A stretch of DNA of 64,000 nucleotides. Origin: Geobacteraceae bacterium. Its GTDB lineage: Bacteria > Desulfobacterota > Desulfuromonadia > Geobacterales > Pseudopelobacteraceae. The DNA is taken from assembly GCA_016720395.1 (NCBI GenBank), contig JADKKR010000004.1, positions 1-64,000 of the forward strand, in the 5' to 3' direction. The translations under genes were made by a program, and so were the position numbers. Below, piece by piece: positions 52,176-60,426 of this stretch. The notes under the pieces are model-generated. The model saw nothing but the letters and a program-made list of their open reading frames with translations, was not told where the DNA came from and did not search any database. Position 1 is the stretch's first letter, and every line of letters starts with the position of its first letter.

Positions 52176-52552
52176 TTCAGCCCGGCCGACTTCAGCCCTT
52201 TCAGAAGAGCCTCTTTGTCCATGAAGCCCATGTGGCGACTGACTTCCCTGCCCTTGGCATCAAAGAAGATCTGGGTCGGGATCATCTGCACACGGAACCT
52301 CTTGGCCGCATCCTGATCCTCATGTACATCGATGAACAGGACGCCGGCCTTGCTACGATACTCGCTGGACAGGGATTCCAGAATCGGCGCCATCTTCTTG
52401 CAGGGGATGCAACTGCGGGCTCCAAGGTCAATGACCGTTGGCTTGCCGGAAGAAAGCGCCTGATTGATCGCCAGTGCCGATGCCGAGGGTAGCTCGGCGT
52501 GTGCCAGACAGAACGGGGAGAGAAGGATAAGAACCGCAAGAAATATCCTCAT
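52172..52552 (-). CDS. Exported thioredoxin-like protein
   Basis: This 126-residue protein has a signal peptide ('LAVLILLSPFCLAHAE') and a thioredoxin fold with active site 'GARSCIPCKKMAP' and cis-Pro in 'QMIPTQIFFD'. It is probably reduced by the adjacent CcdA. Its start overlaps the preceding glutaredoxin-like gene. Confidence 0.88.
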   Translation of the reverse strand: MRIFLAVLILLSPFCLAHAELPSASALAINQALSSGKPTVIDLGARSCIPCKKMAPILESLSSEYRSKAGVLFIDVHEDQDAAKRFRVQMIPTQIFFDAKGREVSRHMGFMDKEALLKGLKSAGLK

Positions 52553-52779
52553 GGCAGCATCCCGGCGATCTCGACGGCTGATGCGGTCCTGCCTGAGAAC
52601 ATCACCCTGCCGTCGATCACCAGCGCCGGGGTGCTCATGACGCCATATTTCATAATGGAGGGAATATCCTCCACTTTGACGATCTCCGCCGCAACCCCCT
52701 TTTCCTTCACCGCTGCCTGGGCGGCTTCGTAGAGAGCCTTGCACTTGGCGCAGCCGGTTCCCAACACTTCGATCTTCAT
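52549..52779 (-). CDS. Small glutaredoxin-like disulfide protein (redox-active disulfide protein 2 family)
   Basis: This 76-residue thioredoxin-fold protein has the motif 'GTGCAKCKALYEAAQAAV' and 'GVMSTPALVIDGRVMFSGR', matching the TM0996/MTH895 family. These proteins often sit beside arsenic or permease genes. It is cytosolic and a likely thiol donor to the neighbouring reductive systems. 'AGGAGAATATCCA' precedes the ATG. Confidence 0.88.
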   Translation of the reverse strand: MKIEVLGTGCAKCKALYEAAQAAVKEKGVAAEIVKVEDIPSIMKYGVMSTPALVIDGRVMFSGRTASAVEIAGMLP

Positions 52780-52800
52780 TGGATATTCTCCTTTTTTCGT

Positions 52801-53733
52801 TTATGCATGCGCATGGTCGTTGCAGGCCGTCTGCCGTTCGGCGTGGTTAAACTCCTTGATCAACGGGCCGCCGCCACAGGTGGAGCAGTCAAACTGGATG
52901 GTGGTGTGGGTGATATGGAAACCGTGCTGCAGTTCGTGCTCGATGCGGTGCAGCAATTGGCTGCGCTGCCCGTCATAGGACGGCTCGATCTCCACATGGG
53001 CCGAGAGGGCAAAGATGTGCGAACAGACCGCCCAGAGGTTGAGATGGTGCACATCCAACACCCCATCGATCCCACGAATATGCGCCGCCACCTGATCGAC
53101 GGACAGGCCGCGCGGCACCCCCTCCATCAGAATGTGGACCGCCTCCCGCAGCAGCCGTCCCGCACCGGTCAGGATCAGAAGGCCGATGGCTATGGAGATG
53201 AGCGGATCTGCCTGATACCAGCCGGTGTAGCGCATCAGGACCGCGCCGGCAATCACCCCCACCGAGGCGGCTGCATCTCCCAGCACATGCAGGAAGGCGC
53301 TGCGAACGTTCAGGTCGTCGTGGGCATGTCCGTGAAGAGCCCTGGCGGCCAGCAGGTTGGCGATCAGCCCCATGACGGCGATGACCAGCATCGGGACCGT
53401 TTTGACCTCTTCCGGTGAGATAAAGCGCTTGCTCCCCTCGTAGAGGATGCCGAGTGCCATGATGAATACCGTCAGACCGTTGACCAGGGAGGCCAGTACT
53501 TCTGCCCGGTGCAGGCCGTAGGAGTGCCGTTCGCTGGCCGGTTGGGCAGCCAGCTTGATCGCTGCCAGAGAGAGCAGCAGGGCGAAGAGGTCCAGGAAGA
53601 CATGCCCGGCATCGGACAGGAGCGCCAGGGAGTTGGACCAGATTCCGCCGATAACCTCCGCCACCAGGGTAATGGCGGTCAGGGAAATGGCAAAGATCAG
53701 GCGGCGGGAAATAGTGCTGTCAATGGATGTCAT
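52801..53733 (-). CDS. CzcD-like cation diffusion facilitator
   Basis: About 310 residues with six helices; zinc-site residues are visible in 'LSDAGHVFLDLFALLLSL' (helix II) and 'FLHVLGDAAASVGVIAGAVL' (helix V), and the C-terminal domain ends with a His/Cys-rich tail ('IQFDCSTCGGGP', 'NDHAHA'). It should export zinc, cobalt or cadmium. The ATG at 53733 gives the usual N-terminus; an upstream ATG at 53760 has a better AGGA. Either start overlaps the ferredoxin gene. Confidence 0.88.
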   Translation of the reverse strand: MTSIDSTISRRLIFAISLTAITLVAEVIGGIWSNSLALLSDAGHVFLDLFALLLSLAAIKLAAQPASERHSYGLHRAEVLASLVNGLTVFIMALGILYEGSKRFISPEEVKTVPMLVIAVMGLIANLLAARALHGHAHDDLNVRSAFLHVLGDAAASVGVIAGAVLMRYTGWYQADPLISIAIGLLILTGAGRLLREAVHILMEGVPRGLSVDQVAAHIRGIDGVLDVHHLNLWAVCSHIFALSAHVEIEPSYDGQRSQLLHRIEHELQHGFHITHTTIQFDCSTCGGGPLIKEFNHAERQTACNDHAHA

Positions 53734-54010
53734 TTCGCTCGTGCGTGTTCCTGTAATCATTCAGCCACTGGGTAAATTCCATTTCTGATGGGAACAAAAT
53801 CGCTTCGGCCGAGCAGAGTCGGGCACAGGTGCGGCACTCGACAACACAGTTGTAGGGATTCAACACCTGAGATTTCTGACTCGCCTCATCAAAAGCCAGC
53901 ACGCCATTCTTGCAGATAGTGAGGCATTCCCGACAGCCGATGCACTTCTTTGCGTCTATGGTTGGAAACCAGGGGACCTCTTCACGCGGAATACCTCGCC
54001 ATTCACTCAT
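53720..54010 (-). CDS. Ferredoxin-like protein with two cysteine clusters
   Basis: This 96-residue protein has 'KKCIGCRECLTICKNGVL' (CxxCxxC...C) and 'NCVVECRTCARLCSAEAI', enough for two 4Fe-4S clusters. It probably passes electrons to the neighbouring HdrA-like protein or another partner. 'AGGAGGATGTC' precedes the ATG. The gene is 9 bases after the HdrA-like gene. Confidence 0.85.
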   Translation of the reverse strand: MSEWRGIPREEVPWFPTIDAKKCIGCRECLTICKNGVLAFDEASQKSQVLNPYNCVVECRTCARLCSAEAILFPSEMEFTQWLNDYRNTHERNDIH

Positions 54011-54019
54011 GACATCCTC

Positions 54020-54379
54020 CTACGGGTTCAACTCCACCAACTGCTTAATCGCCGCCACCGCTTCCTCCGTGGTCTTGTTGCGAATATCCAGCGCAAAATG
54101 GTGCGTCTTGTCAAAACCTACCGCCTCAAAGGCGTCACGATACATCTTGCACTGCATCTGGGGATCGCAGGCCGCAATGTAGAGCTTCTCCGTCTCGTCT
54201 CCCGAGAGCAGTACTTTCATAAACTCTTCTCCATCCCCGACGCAGAGCTGCGGATGCAGGACCACGTAATCGAAAAGCTTCTCGCGACGCACATCCGAAA
54301 GTACCCCGAAGATATCCATCTTGCTGAAACTGGGGCAGGTACCCTGACAGACACACAGTATGAAACCTTTTTTTCCCAT
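54020..54379 (-). CDS. Small HdrA N-terminal-like protein
   Basis: This 119-residue protein has 'ILCVCQGTCPSFSKMDIFG', 'DYVVLHPQLCVGDGEEFM' and 'LYIAACDPQMQCKMYRDAFE', the pattern of the first domain of heterodisulfide reductase subunit A (cysteines for an Fe-S centre) without the flavin domain. With the ferredoxin it forms a pair whose role may be thiol, sulfur or arsenic redox chemistry. Its exact function is not established. Confidence 0.7.
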   Translation of the reverse strand: MGKKGFILCVCQGTCPSFSKMDIFGVLSDVRREKLFDYVVLHPQLCVGDGEEFMKVLLSGDETEKLYIAACDPQMQCKMYRDAFEAVGFDKTHHFALDIRNKTTEEAVAAIKQLVELNP

Positions 54380-54449
54380 GATCGTGCTCCTTTCCGGTTG
54401 ATCTTTCTGAATGTCCGCGATCGGGGGACTGGCCAGACAATGGGCTGAT

Positions 54450-54917
54450 TCAGCGCCGTTTCTGATTCACAAGCCCCAGCGCTTCTGCTAAATCCTTGGC
54501 CCGTTCCCCGCGCAAATGTTCAGCCAGCCCCACCAGACCATCGGTCAGGTACCTGGCGTTGTAGCCCTGTGTCCGGAGATAGGTCATGGCAATGGCCGAG
54601 CGGTCCTTGTGTGGGCAGGCGGTTACGATGATCTTGTTCCTGGGCAGTTCTTTATAACGGGCAGGCAATTCGTTCAACGGGATGGTAACAGCGAATCCGG
54701 TGCGCCAGACTGCTACCTCTTCGGGAAAGCGGATGTCAACCAGAACCGCCTTGCCGGATTGCAGAAGCAGAACCAGTTCTTTGCTGTCTATCTTCATATC
54801 GTCGCGGGTATCATAATCGAAACCTCTGAGAAACGTATCGAAGGAGGTTTCCTGGGAATATGCGGGAATCGTCGAAAGCAGCAATAACGCGATCACAAGG
54901 AAATGGATGTATTTCAT
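54450..54917 (-). CDS. Periplasmic rhodanese-like protein
   Basis: This 155-residue protein has a signal peptide ('LVIALLLLSTIPAYSQ') and a rhodanese domain ('LLQSGKAVLVDIRFPEEVAV', active-site loop 'TACPHKDRSAIAMTYL', 'YLTDGLVGLAEH'). The Cys in the loop could carry a persulfide. It lies in the cluster with HdrA-like and ferredoxin genes and may act in sulfur transfer. Confidence 0.87.
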   Translation of the reverse strand: MKYIHFLVIALLLLSTIPAYSQETSFDTFLRGFDYDTRDDMKIDSKELVLLLQSGKAVLVDIRFPEEVAVWRTGFAVTIPLNELPARYKELPRNKIIVTACPHKDRSAIAMTYLRTQGYNARYLTDGLVGLAEHLRGERAKDLAEALGLVNQKRR

Positions 54918-54943
54918 CAGGCCCTCCGGGGCATCAAACGATG

Positions 54944-55891
54944 CTACAGAATCGCGTTGAACAGATAACCGACGCAGACGATTGCCAATGCCACTATTCC
55001 AAAGAATACCGCTAAGAGCCGATTCTTCAAGACGTTCTTCAGAATAATCGCTTCGGGCAGCGACAATGCCGTGACTGCCATCATGAAGGCCAGCACCGTA
55101 CCGATGGCCATACCTTTCTCCATCAAGGCATGCACAATCGGGATCACCCCGGCGGCATTGCTATAGAGCGGAACGCCCAGAGCCACGGCCACCGGTACGG
55201 CAAAGGGGTTGTCCCGTCCGGCCCAGCGCGTAAGGAAATCAGCCGGTACATAGCCGTGGATGAAGGCTCCCAGACCGACTCCGACCACAACGTAGGGCCA
55301 GATCTTCTTCAACAGCCCCAGCGTATACTCACGGGCATAATCGAGCTTCTCACGGAAGCTCTGCTGCACGATCTCGGCATTGCCGACCTGCATCTCCCAG
55401 ACATAATCCTGGACGTATTTTTCCATCTTCAGTTTGCCGATAATGATGCCGGCAAAAATAGCCACCAGCAGACCGCTGCCGATGTAGATCAGGGCGATCT
55501 TCCAGCCGAACAGCCCCCAGAGCATGATCAGAGCCACCTCGTTGACCATCGGCGAGGAGATCAGGAAGGAGAAGGTGACCCCCAGAGGAACGCCGGACTC
55601 CACAAAACCGATGAAGAGCGGCACCGCCGAGCAGGAGCAGAAGGGGGTTACGATGCCCAGCAGGGCTGCCAGGACGTTGCCCACGTACTCACGCTTATGA
55701 GAGAGCATGCGTTTGGTCTTTTCCGGTGGGAAGGAGGTGCGGATGATGGCCACCACGTAGATGATTATCGTCAGCAGCAGGAAGATCTTCAGCGTGTCAT
55801 AGATAAAGAAGTCGAGAGCCTCGCCCGAACGGGAACCGGGGATCAACCCAATGACGGTAAAGACGATGTAGTCGGCAAAACTTTTCAACAT
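54944..55891 (-). CDS. ArsP/UPF0718-type permease
   Basis: About 315 residues with roughly eight helices and the thiol motif 'GIVTPFCSCSAVPLFIGFVE' followed by 'FLISSPMVNEVALIML', as in ArsP (organoarsenical efflux) and other UPF0718 permeases. A second half repeats 'PLYSNAAGVIPIVHALMEKG'. The ATG at 55891 gives the usual N-terminus; a GTG at 55921 with AAGG upstream is also possible. It is preceded by an ArsR-type regulator gene. Confidence 0.83.
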   Translation of the reverse strand: MLKSFADYIVFTVIGLIPGSRSGEALDFFIYDTLKIFLLLTIIIYVVAIIRTSFPPEKTKRMLSHKREYVGNVLAALLGIVTPFCSCSAVPLFIGFVESGVPLGVTFSFLISSPMVNEVALIMLWGLFGWKIALIYIGSGLLVAIFAGIIIGKLKMEKYVQDYVWEMQVGNAEIVQQSFREKLDYAREYTLGLLKKIWPYVVVGVGLGAFIHGYVPADFLTRWAGRDNPFAVPVAVALGVPLYSNAAGVIPIVHALMEKGMAIGTVLAFMMAVTALSLPEAIILKNVLKNRLLAVFFGIVALAIVCVGYLFNAIL

Positions 55892-55942
55892 GGCAGACCC
55901 CGTGAGTGACTGCTTACTCACACACCTTCTGGAACAAAAGAA

Positions 55943-56254
55943 TTATGCGGCTTTCAGCAAACCGTGTCGGCCGGTAATCTCCTGGGTCATGACCCGTGTG
56001 GCCAGATCGACGATCTCAAGGATCTCTGGGTGTTTCAGGGCATAGAAAATCTTGACCCCCTCCTTGCGGCGAAAGAGTATGCCGGAGGAGACCATCAGGT
56101 TGAGGTGGCGCGAGGTGTTGGACTGTTCCTCACCGATGGCGGGGAATATTTCACAGACACAACGCTCTCCATCATGTAATAAGTCGATGATCTTGAGGCG
56201 GGTTGGTTGGCCGAGGACTTTGAGAATTTCTGCCTGCAAATGAGTTTTATCCAT
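55943..56254 (-). CDS. ArsR/SmtB-family metalloregulator
   Basis: This 103-residue winged-helix repressor has the metal-binding 'GERCVCEIFPAIGEEQSNTS' (CxC, as in arsenic sensors) and the wing 'FRRKEGVKIFYAL'. It likely controls the downstream ArsP-type permease and related genes. The ATG at 56254 gives the usual start. Confidence 0.87.
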   Translation of the reverse strand: MDKTHLQAEILKVLGQPTRLKIIDLLHDGERCVCEIFPAIGEEQSNTSRHLNLMVSSGILFRRKEGVKIFYALKHPEILEIVDLATRVMTQEITGRHGLLKAA

Positions 56255-56264
56255 AATACGCTCC

Positions 56265-56294
56265 GTGTATATATGACTATACAATCATATACAC
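56265..56294. promoter_or_regulatory. Possible ArsR operator/promoter
   Basis: Upstream of the arsR-like start lies an imperfect inverted repeat with outer arms GTGTAT and ATACAC and inner ATGA and TCAT, in AT-rich sequence. It fits an ArsR-family operator overlapping the promoter. Confidence 0.45.
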
Positions 56295-56359
56295 ATAAAC
56301 TATCAGGATGTCAACCAGAGGGATTGCTTGAAGCGCTTGGATGCAAATGTAGAGAAAAC

Positions 56360-57421
56360 TCAGCCGGTAACCTTGACTCCCTGAAACCAGCGCCGCTGGA
56401 ACCAGAAGGCCACATGGACCAGGCCGATCATGACCGGCACCTCAACCAGGGGGCCGATTACTGCAGCAAAAGCAGCACCGGAATTGAGACCGAAAACCGC
56501 AATCGCTACGGCGATGGCCAGCTCAAAGTTGTTGCTGGCAGCGGTAAAGGCCAGGGTAGTGGTCTTGCTGTAGTCGGCTCCCATCTTTTTGCCCATCCAG
56601 AACGACACCAGGAACATGAGGATAAAGTAGACGCCCAGCGGGATGGCGATACGCACCACATCCATCGGTAGCTGCACGATCAGGTTGCCCTTCAGGCTGA
56701 ACATGACCACGATAGTGAAAAGCAGTGCAATCAGTGTCATCGGGCTTATCTTCGGCACAAACTCGCGATGATAGCGCTCTTTGCCCATAACCTTCACCCC
56801 GATCAGACGCGTCAATGCTCCGGCGATACAGGGAATCCCCAGATAGATGAAGACACTCTCGGCGATCTGCCGGATGCTGACATCCACTACAACCCCTTTG
56901 AGCCCGATCAGCGGCGGCAGCACGGTAATGAAGAACCAGGCGTAGACGCTGTAGAACAGGACCTGGAAGATGCTGTTGAAGGCCACCAGGCCGGCGGCGT
57001 ACTCGGTGTTACCTTTGGCCAGTTCGTTCCAGACAATCACCATGGCGATGCAGCGTGCCAGACCGATCATGATCAGACCCACCATATACTCCGGCTTGTC
57101 CGGCAGCAGCAGCGCGGCCAGCACGAACATCAGCACCGGGCCGATGATCCAGTTCTGCACAAGTGAGATGCCCAGGATTTTCTTATTCTGAAATACCTCC
57201 GGCATGTCCTCGTATTTCACCTTGGCAAAAGGGGGATACATCATCAGTATCAGGCCGACCGCAATGGGGATGTTGGTGGTACCGACCTGGAAAGAGTTGA
57301 TGAACCCTTCCGTACCGGGAACGAAGTATCCCAGTCCGACCCCCAGCGCCATGGCGGCGAAAATCCACAGGGTCAGCCAGCGATCGAGAAAGGAAAGCTT
57401 GCGGGTAAGATGTTCGCTCAT
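56360..57421 (-). CDS. acr3: Arsenite efflux transporter Acr3
   Basis: This 353-residue protein has ten helices and begins 'LSFLDRWLTLWIFAAMALGVG', with the Acr3 motifs 'MYPPFAKVKYEDMPEV', 'GLARCIAMVIVWNELAKGN' (conserved Cys) and 'AFTAASNNFELAIAVAIAVFG'. It exports arsenite. Its start overlaps the arsC stop. Confidence 0.95.
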   Translation of the reverse strand: MSEHLTRKLSFLDRWLTLWIFAAMALGVGLGYFVPGTEGFINSFQVGTTNIPIAVGLILMMYPPFAKVKYEDMPEVFQNKKILGISLVQNWIIGPVLMFVLAALLLPDKPEYMVGLIMIGLARCIAMVIVWNELAKGNTEYAAGLVAFNSIFQVLFYSVYAWFFITVLPPLIGLKGVVVDVSIRQIAESVFIYLGIPCIAGALTRLIGVKVMGKERYHREFVPKISPMTLIALLFTIVVMFSLKGNLIVQLPMDVVRIAIPLGVYFILMFLVSFWMGKKMGADYSKTTTLAFTAASNNFELAIAVAIAVFGLNSGAAFAAVIGPLVEVPVMIGLVHVAFWFQRRWFQGVKVTG

Positions 57422-57834
57422 TGTTTGCCTCCAAAATAGTCAATGATCCAGTTTTTGATCTCGTCCCGCACCCGTCGAAATTCGGGTAGCACTTCCTCTT
57501 CGCTGCCTGTCAATCGAGACGGATCTTCAAAACCATGATGGAGGCGTTGAACTCCGCCGAAAAAAAGAGGGCATTTCTCGTTGGCGTCACCGCAGAGGGT
57601 GACAACATGGTCAAAAGATTGCCCGGCGAATTCATCCATTGTTTTTGATCGAAGAAGTGAAGTGTCGATGCCCAGTTCAGTCAGAACCTGTGCGGCCAGC
57701 GGGTTGACACGCTTAGCTTCGGTTCCGGCGGAATAGGCCTGGCAGCGGCTGCCCATAAAGTGGTTGGCCAATGCCTCGGCCATCTGGGAACGGCATGAAT
57801 TGTGGGTGCAGAGGAAGAGAATGCTCTGTTTCAT
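57418..57834 (-). CDS. arsC: Arsenate reductase, thioredoxin-coupled (LMW phosphatase-like)
   Basis: This 138-residue protein has the phosphatase-like loop 'FLCTHNSCRSQMAEALAN' (CxxxxxCR) and later cysteines ('VTLCGDANEKCPLFF') that relay the disulfide to thioredoxin. It reduces arsenate to arsenite, which Acr3 exports. Preceded by a palindrome at 57844-57865. Confidence 0.95.
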   Translation of the reverse strand: MKQSILFLCTHNSCRSQMAEALANHFMGSRCQAYSAGTEAKRVNPLAAQVLTELGIDTSLLRSKTMDEFAGQSFDHVVTLCGDANEKCPLFFGGVQRLHHGFEDPSRLTGSEEEVLPEFRRVRDEIKNWIIDYFGGKQ

Positions 57835-57843
57835 GGGGATAAT

Positions 57844-57865
57844 TATATCCGCATTAGCGGATATA
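57844..57865. promoter_or_regulatory. Palindromic operator upstream of arsC
   Basis: 'TATATCCGC' and 'GCGGATATA' separated by four bases form a perfect palindrome 10 bases before the arsC start and directly after the arsR-like gene. It is a good candidate for ArsR binding. Confidence 0.65.
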
Positions 57866-57876
57866 TCAAGCTGAAA

Positions 57877-58224
57877 TTAAGAACAGATGGTAGGTTTGTC
57901 TTTTAGAAATGACGCCAGAGTACTTCGGTCGGATACAGCCTCAGGAAGAATACTGGCATGATGCTTTAGGGTATGGAGCAACTCCTCACAAATAGCACAG
58001 CTCTCTCGACTAATCGAGTAGTGCATCCATACCCCTTCGCGGCGGATATCGACCCAGCAGCTGCGTTTTAGGTAAGCCAGGTGGCGTGATACCGTGGACT
58101 GCGGCAGCTTGAGCACGGCCATCAGGTCACAGACGCACAACTCCCCCTCGGCCTGCAGCAGAAGAACAATCCGCAGGCGGATCGGATCGGAAAGGGCTTT
58201 GACGATCAGGGCGAGATGATGCAT
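57877..58224 (-). CDS. arsR: ArsR-family arsenic repressor
   Basis: This 115-residue repressor has 'GELCVCDLMAVLKLPQSTVS' (arsenic CxC) and the wing 'DIRREGVWMHYSI', with another Cys pair ('ESCAICEELL'). It starts the arsR, arsC, acr3 run and probably represses it through the palindrome at 57844-57865. Confidence 0.92.
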   Translation of the reverse strand: MHHLALIVKALSDPIRLRIVLLLQAEGELCVCDLMAVLKLPQSTVSRHLAYLKRSCWVDIRREGVWMHYSISRESCAICEELLHTLKHHASILPEAVSDRSTLASFLKDKPTICS

Positions 58225-58513
58225 GAATGAAGCTTATAAAGCAGTTGTCGGCCATGGTCAAGAAAACCGGCACATGACATGAGCACATATTGCCTGTTTG
58301 ATAAACCTAGAAACAAAAATATACAGCTTATCCGATGATCATTACGCTTTGATGCCACAACTTATTTATGAACGCCTGACAGTTTCAGCATATTCTCCTG
58401 AGGTAGCTTTTGTGTTTTTACCGTTTTCCTGATATGTTTTAAAATTTTAAGGGAGACCACTATCTCGGGTCTCGTAGGGGTAGGCGTGAAGATACTCATG
58501 AACAGGAACAGGG

Positions 58514-59058
58514 CATGAAGATTCTTGTAACATGAGCGGCCGGCTTTATCGGTTTCCACCTGGCTCAGCGCCTGCTGGCGCGGGGTGACGAGGTTGTGGG
58601 TCTGGATAACCTGAACGACTACGACGACGTCGGACTCAAAGAGGCCCGTCTGCGTCTGCTTTTGAAATACCCGGGCTTCCGCTTCGTACGGGCTGCGCTG
58701 GAAAACCGACCCACGGTAGCGAAACTGTTTTCCGGGGAGCGCTTTGAGATGGTCGCCAACCTCGCAGCCCAGGCAGGCTTGCGGCTAACCCCGACCCGGC
58801 CGCATCAATGTTCCCTATCGCCTGTACAATATCGGCAACCATCAACCGGTTGAGCTGGGGCATTTCATCGAAACCCTTGAAATGTGCCTGGGAAAGAAGG
58901 CCAACAAAAACATGCTTTCTGTTCAGGCGGGCGAGGTACTTGTCACCTGTGCCGATGTAGGAGACCTGATGCGTGATATCGGCTTCAAGCCGGCAACCCC
59001 CATTGAGGAAGGCCTGCGACGCTTTGTTGAATGTTATCGGGAGTTTTACCACACCTGA
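58514..59058 (+). pseudogene. UDP-glucuronate 4-epimerase-like gene with nonsense codon and internal deletion
   Basis: The start 'MKILVT' is followed by TGA where the Gly of 'GAAGFIG' should be, then 'FHLAQRLLARGDEVVGLDNLN' continues to 'VANLAAQAG'. After about 58790 the frame shifts and the C-terminal end appears: 'RINVPYRLYNIGNHQPVELG' to 'PIEEGLRRFVECYREFY'. About 160 central codons are missing, including the catalytic YxxxK. It is an SDR-type sugar epimerase relic upstream of the GDP-sugar genes. Confidence 0.83.
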
Positions 59059-59139
59059 TTTTTGAGGATTTTGTCTTCCTTTCATGCTACAAATTATTTT
59101 TTTGCTGCCAGCCTATACTGTTAAAACAGGAGAGACTTC

Positions 59140-60258
59140 ATGAAGAAAGCTTTGATCACCGGCATCACCGGACAGGACGGCTCATACCTAGCTGAATTTC
59201 TGCTGACAAAGGGGTATGAGGTCCACGGGATCAAACGTCGCGCCTCGTCGCTCAACACTCAGCGGGTAGATCACATCTATCAGGACCCGCATGTTGAAAA
59301 CCAGCATTTTATACTGCACTATGGTGACCTGACCGATGCATCCAATCTGACCCGCATCGTACAACAGATACAACCGGATGAAATCTACAATCTGGGTGCG
59401 CAATCCCATGTTGCGGTCAGCTTTGAAGAGCCGGAATACACTGCCGATGCCGACGGATTAGGGACTTTGCGTCTCCTGGAAGCGATCCGCCTGCTGGGTC
59501 TGGAGAAAAAGACCCGCTTCTATCAGGCCTCCAGTTCTGAACTGTACGGCCTGGTTCAAGAGACTCCCCAGAAGGAGACCACACCCTTCTATCCCCGCTC
59601 CCCCTATGCCGTCGCCAAGCTCTATGCCTACTGGATCACCGTCAACTACCGTGAAGCCTACGGCATCTATGCCTGCAACGGTATCCTCTTCAACCATGAG
59701 TCTCCGCGACGCGGCGAGACGTTTGTCACCCGCAAAATTACCCGCGGCCTTTCCAATATCGCTCAAGGTCTTGAAGGGTGCCTTTTCATGGGAAACATTG
59801 ACTCGCTGCGCGATTGGGGGCACGCCAAAGACTACGTCAGGATGCAGTGGATGATGCTGCAGCAGGAGCAACCTGAAGACTTCGTCATTGCCACCGGCCT
59901 GCAGTATTCAGTTCGCCAGTTCATCCAATGGTCGGCAGCAGAACTGGGCATCACCCTGAGATTCGAGGGCCAGGGCGTTGACGAGCGCGGCATTGTTGAG
60001 CAGACCCAGGGGAACCGGGCCCCGGCTCTCAAGCCCGGCGACACCATTGTCCGCGTCGATCCGCGCTATTTCAGACCTGCCGAAGTAGATACCCTGTTGG
60101 GGGATCCTGCCAAGGCCAAGGCCAAGCTGGGTTGGACCCCGGAAATAACGGTCCGGGAGATGTGTGCCGAGATGGTGGCCCACGATCTGCACGTCGCACA
60201 GCGCCATGCCCTGCTAAAAAAGCACGGCTATGAACTGCCGGTCGCTATAGAGAACTAA
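59140..60258 (+). CDS. gmd: GDP-mannose 4,6-dehydratase
   Basis: This 372-residue SDR protein begins 'MKKALITGITGQDGSYLAEF' (NADP-binding) and has 'HGIKRRASSLNTQRVDHIY', catalytic region 'YQASSSELYGLVQETPQKET' and 'YPRSPYAVAK'. It converts GDP-mannose to GDP-4-keto-6-deoxymannose for fucose or related sugars. 'CAGGAGAGACTTC' precedes the ATG. Confidence 0.95.
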   Translation: MKKALITGITGQDGSYLAEFLLTKGYEVHGIKRRASSLNTQRVDHIYQDPHVENQHFILHYGDLTDASNLTRIVQQIQPDEIYNLGAQSHVAVSFEEPEYTADADGLGTLRLLEAIRLLGLEKKTRFYQASSSELYGLVQETPQKETTPFYPRSPYAVAKLYAYWITVNYREAYGIYACNGILFNHESPRRGETFVTRKITRGLSNIAQGLEGCLFMGNIDSLRDWGHAKDYVRMQWMMLQQEQPEDFVIATGLQYSVRQFIQWSAAELGITLRFEGQGVDERGIVEQTQGNRAPALKPGDTIVRVDPRYFRPAEVDTLLGDPAKAKAKLGWTPEITVREMCAEMVAHDLHVAQRHALLKKHGYELPVAIEN

Positions 60259-60426
60259 ATAAACGACTAAAAATAATTATCCACGGCTCATCCGTCTAAG
60301 AGGGGACCGTCTGATAAATCCGTCAGCAGGAGTATACGTCGTATGAGGAATGTCTTGCCAAGACCATGATTGAGGTTAACCAGGGCAAGATATAACCATC
60401 ATTTTATCTCAAAGGATCCCGCAACA

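Noticed and set aside
58225..58513. Possible small gene upstream of the epimerase relic
   Set aside because: Frames here lack ribosome binding sites and similarity; AT-rich intergenic sequence with nothing identifiable.
60259..60426. Short frame ending in 'LAKTMIEVNQGKI' between gmd and fcl
   Set aside because: It may be the end of a lost glycosyltransferase-type gene, but no family could be assigned from 20 residues.
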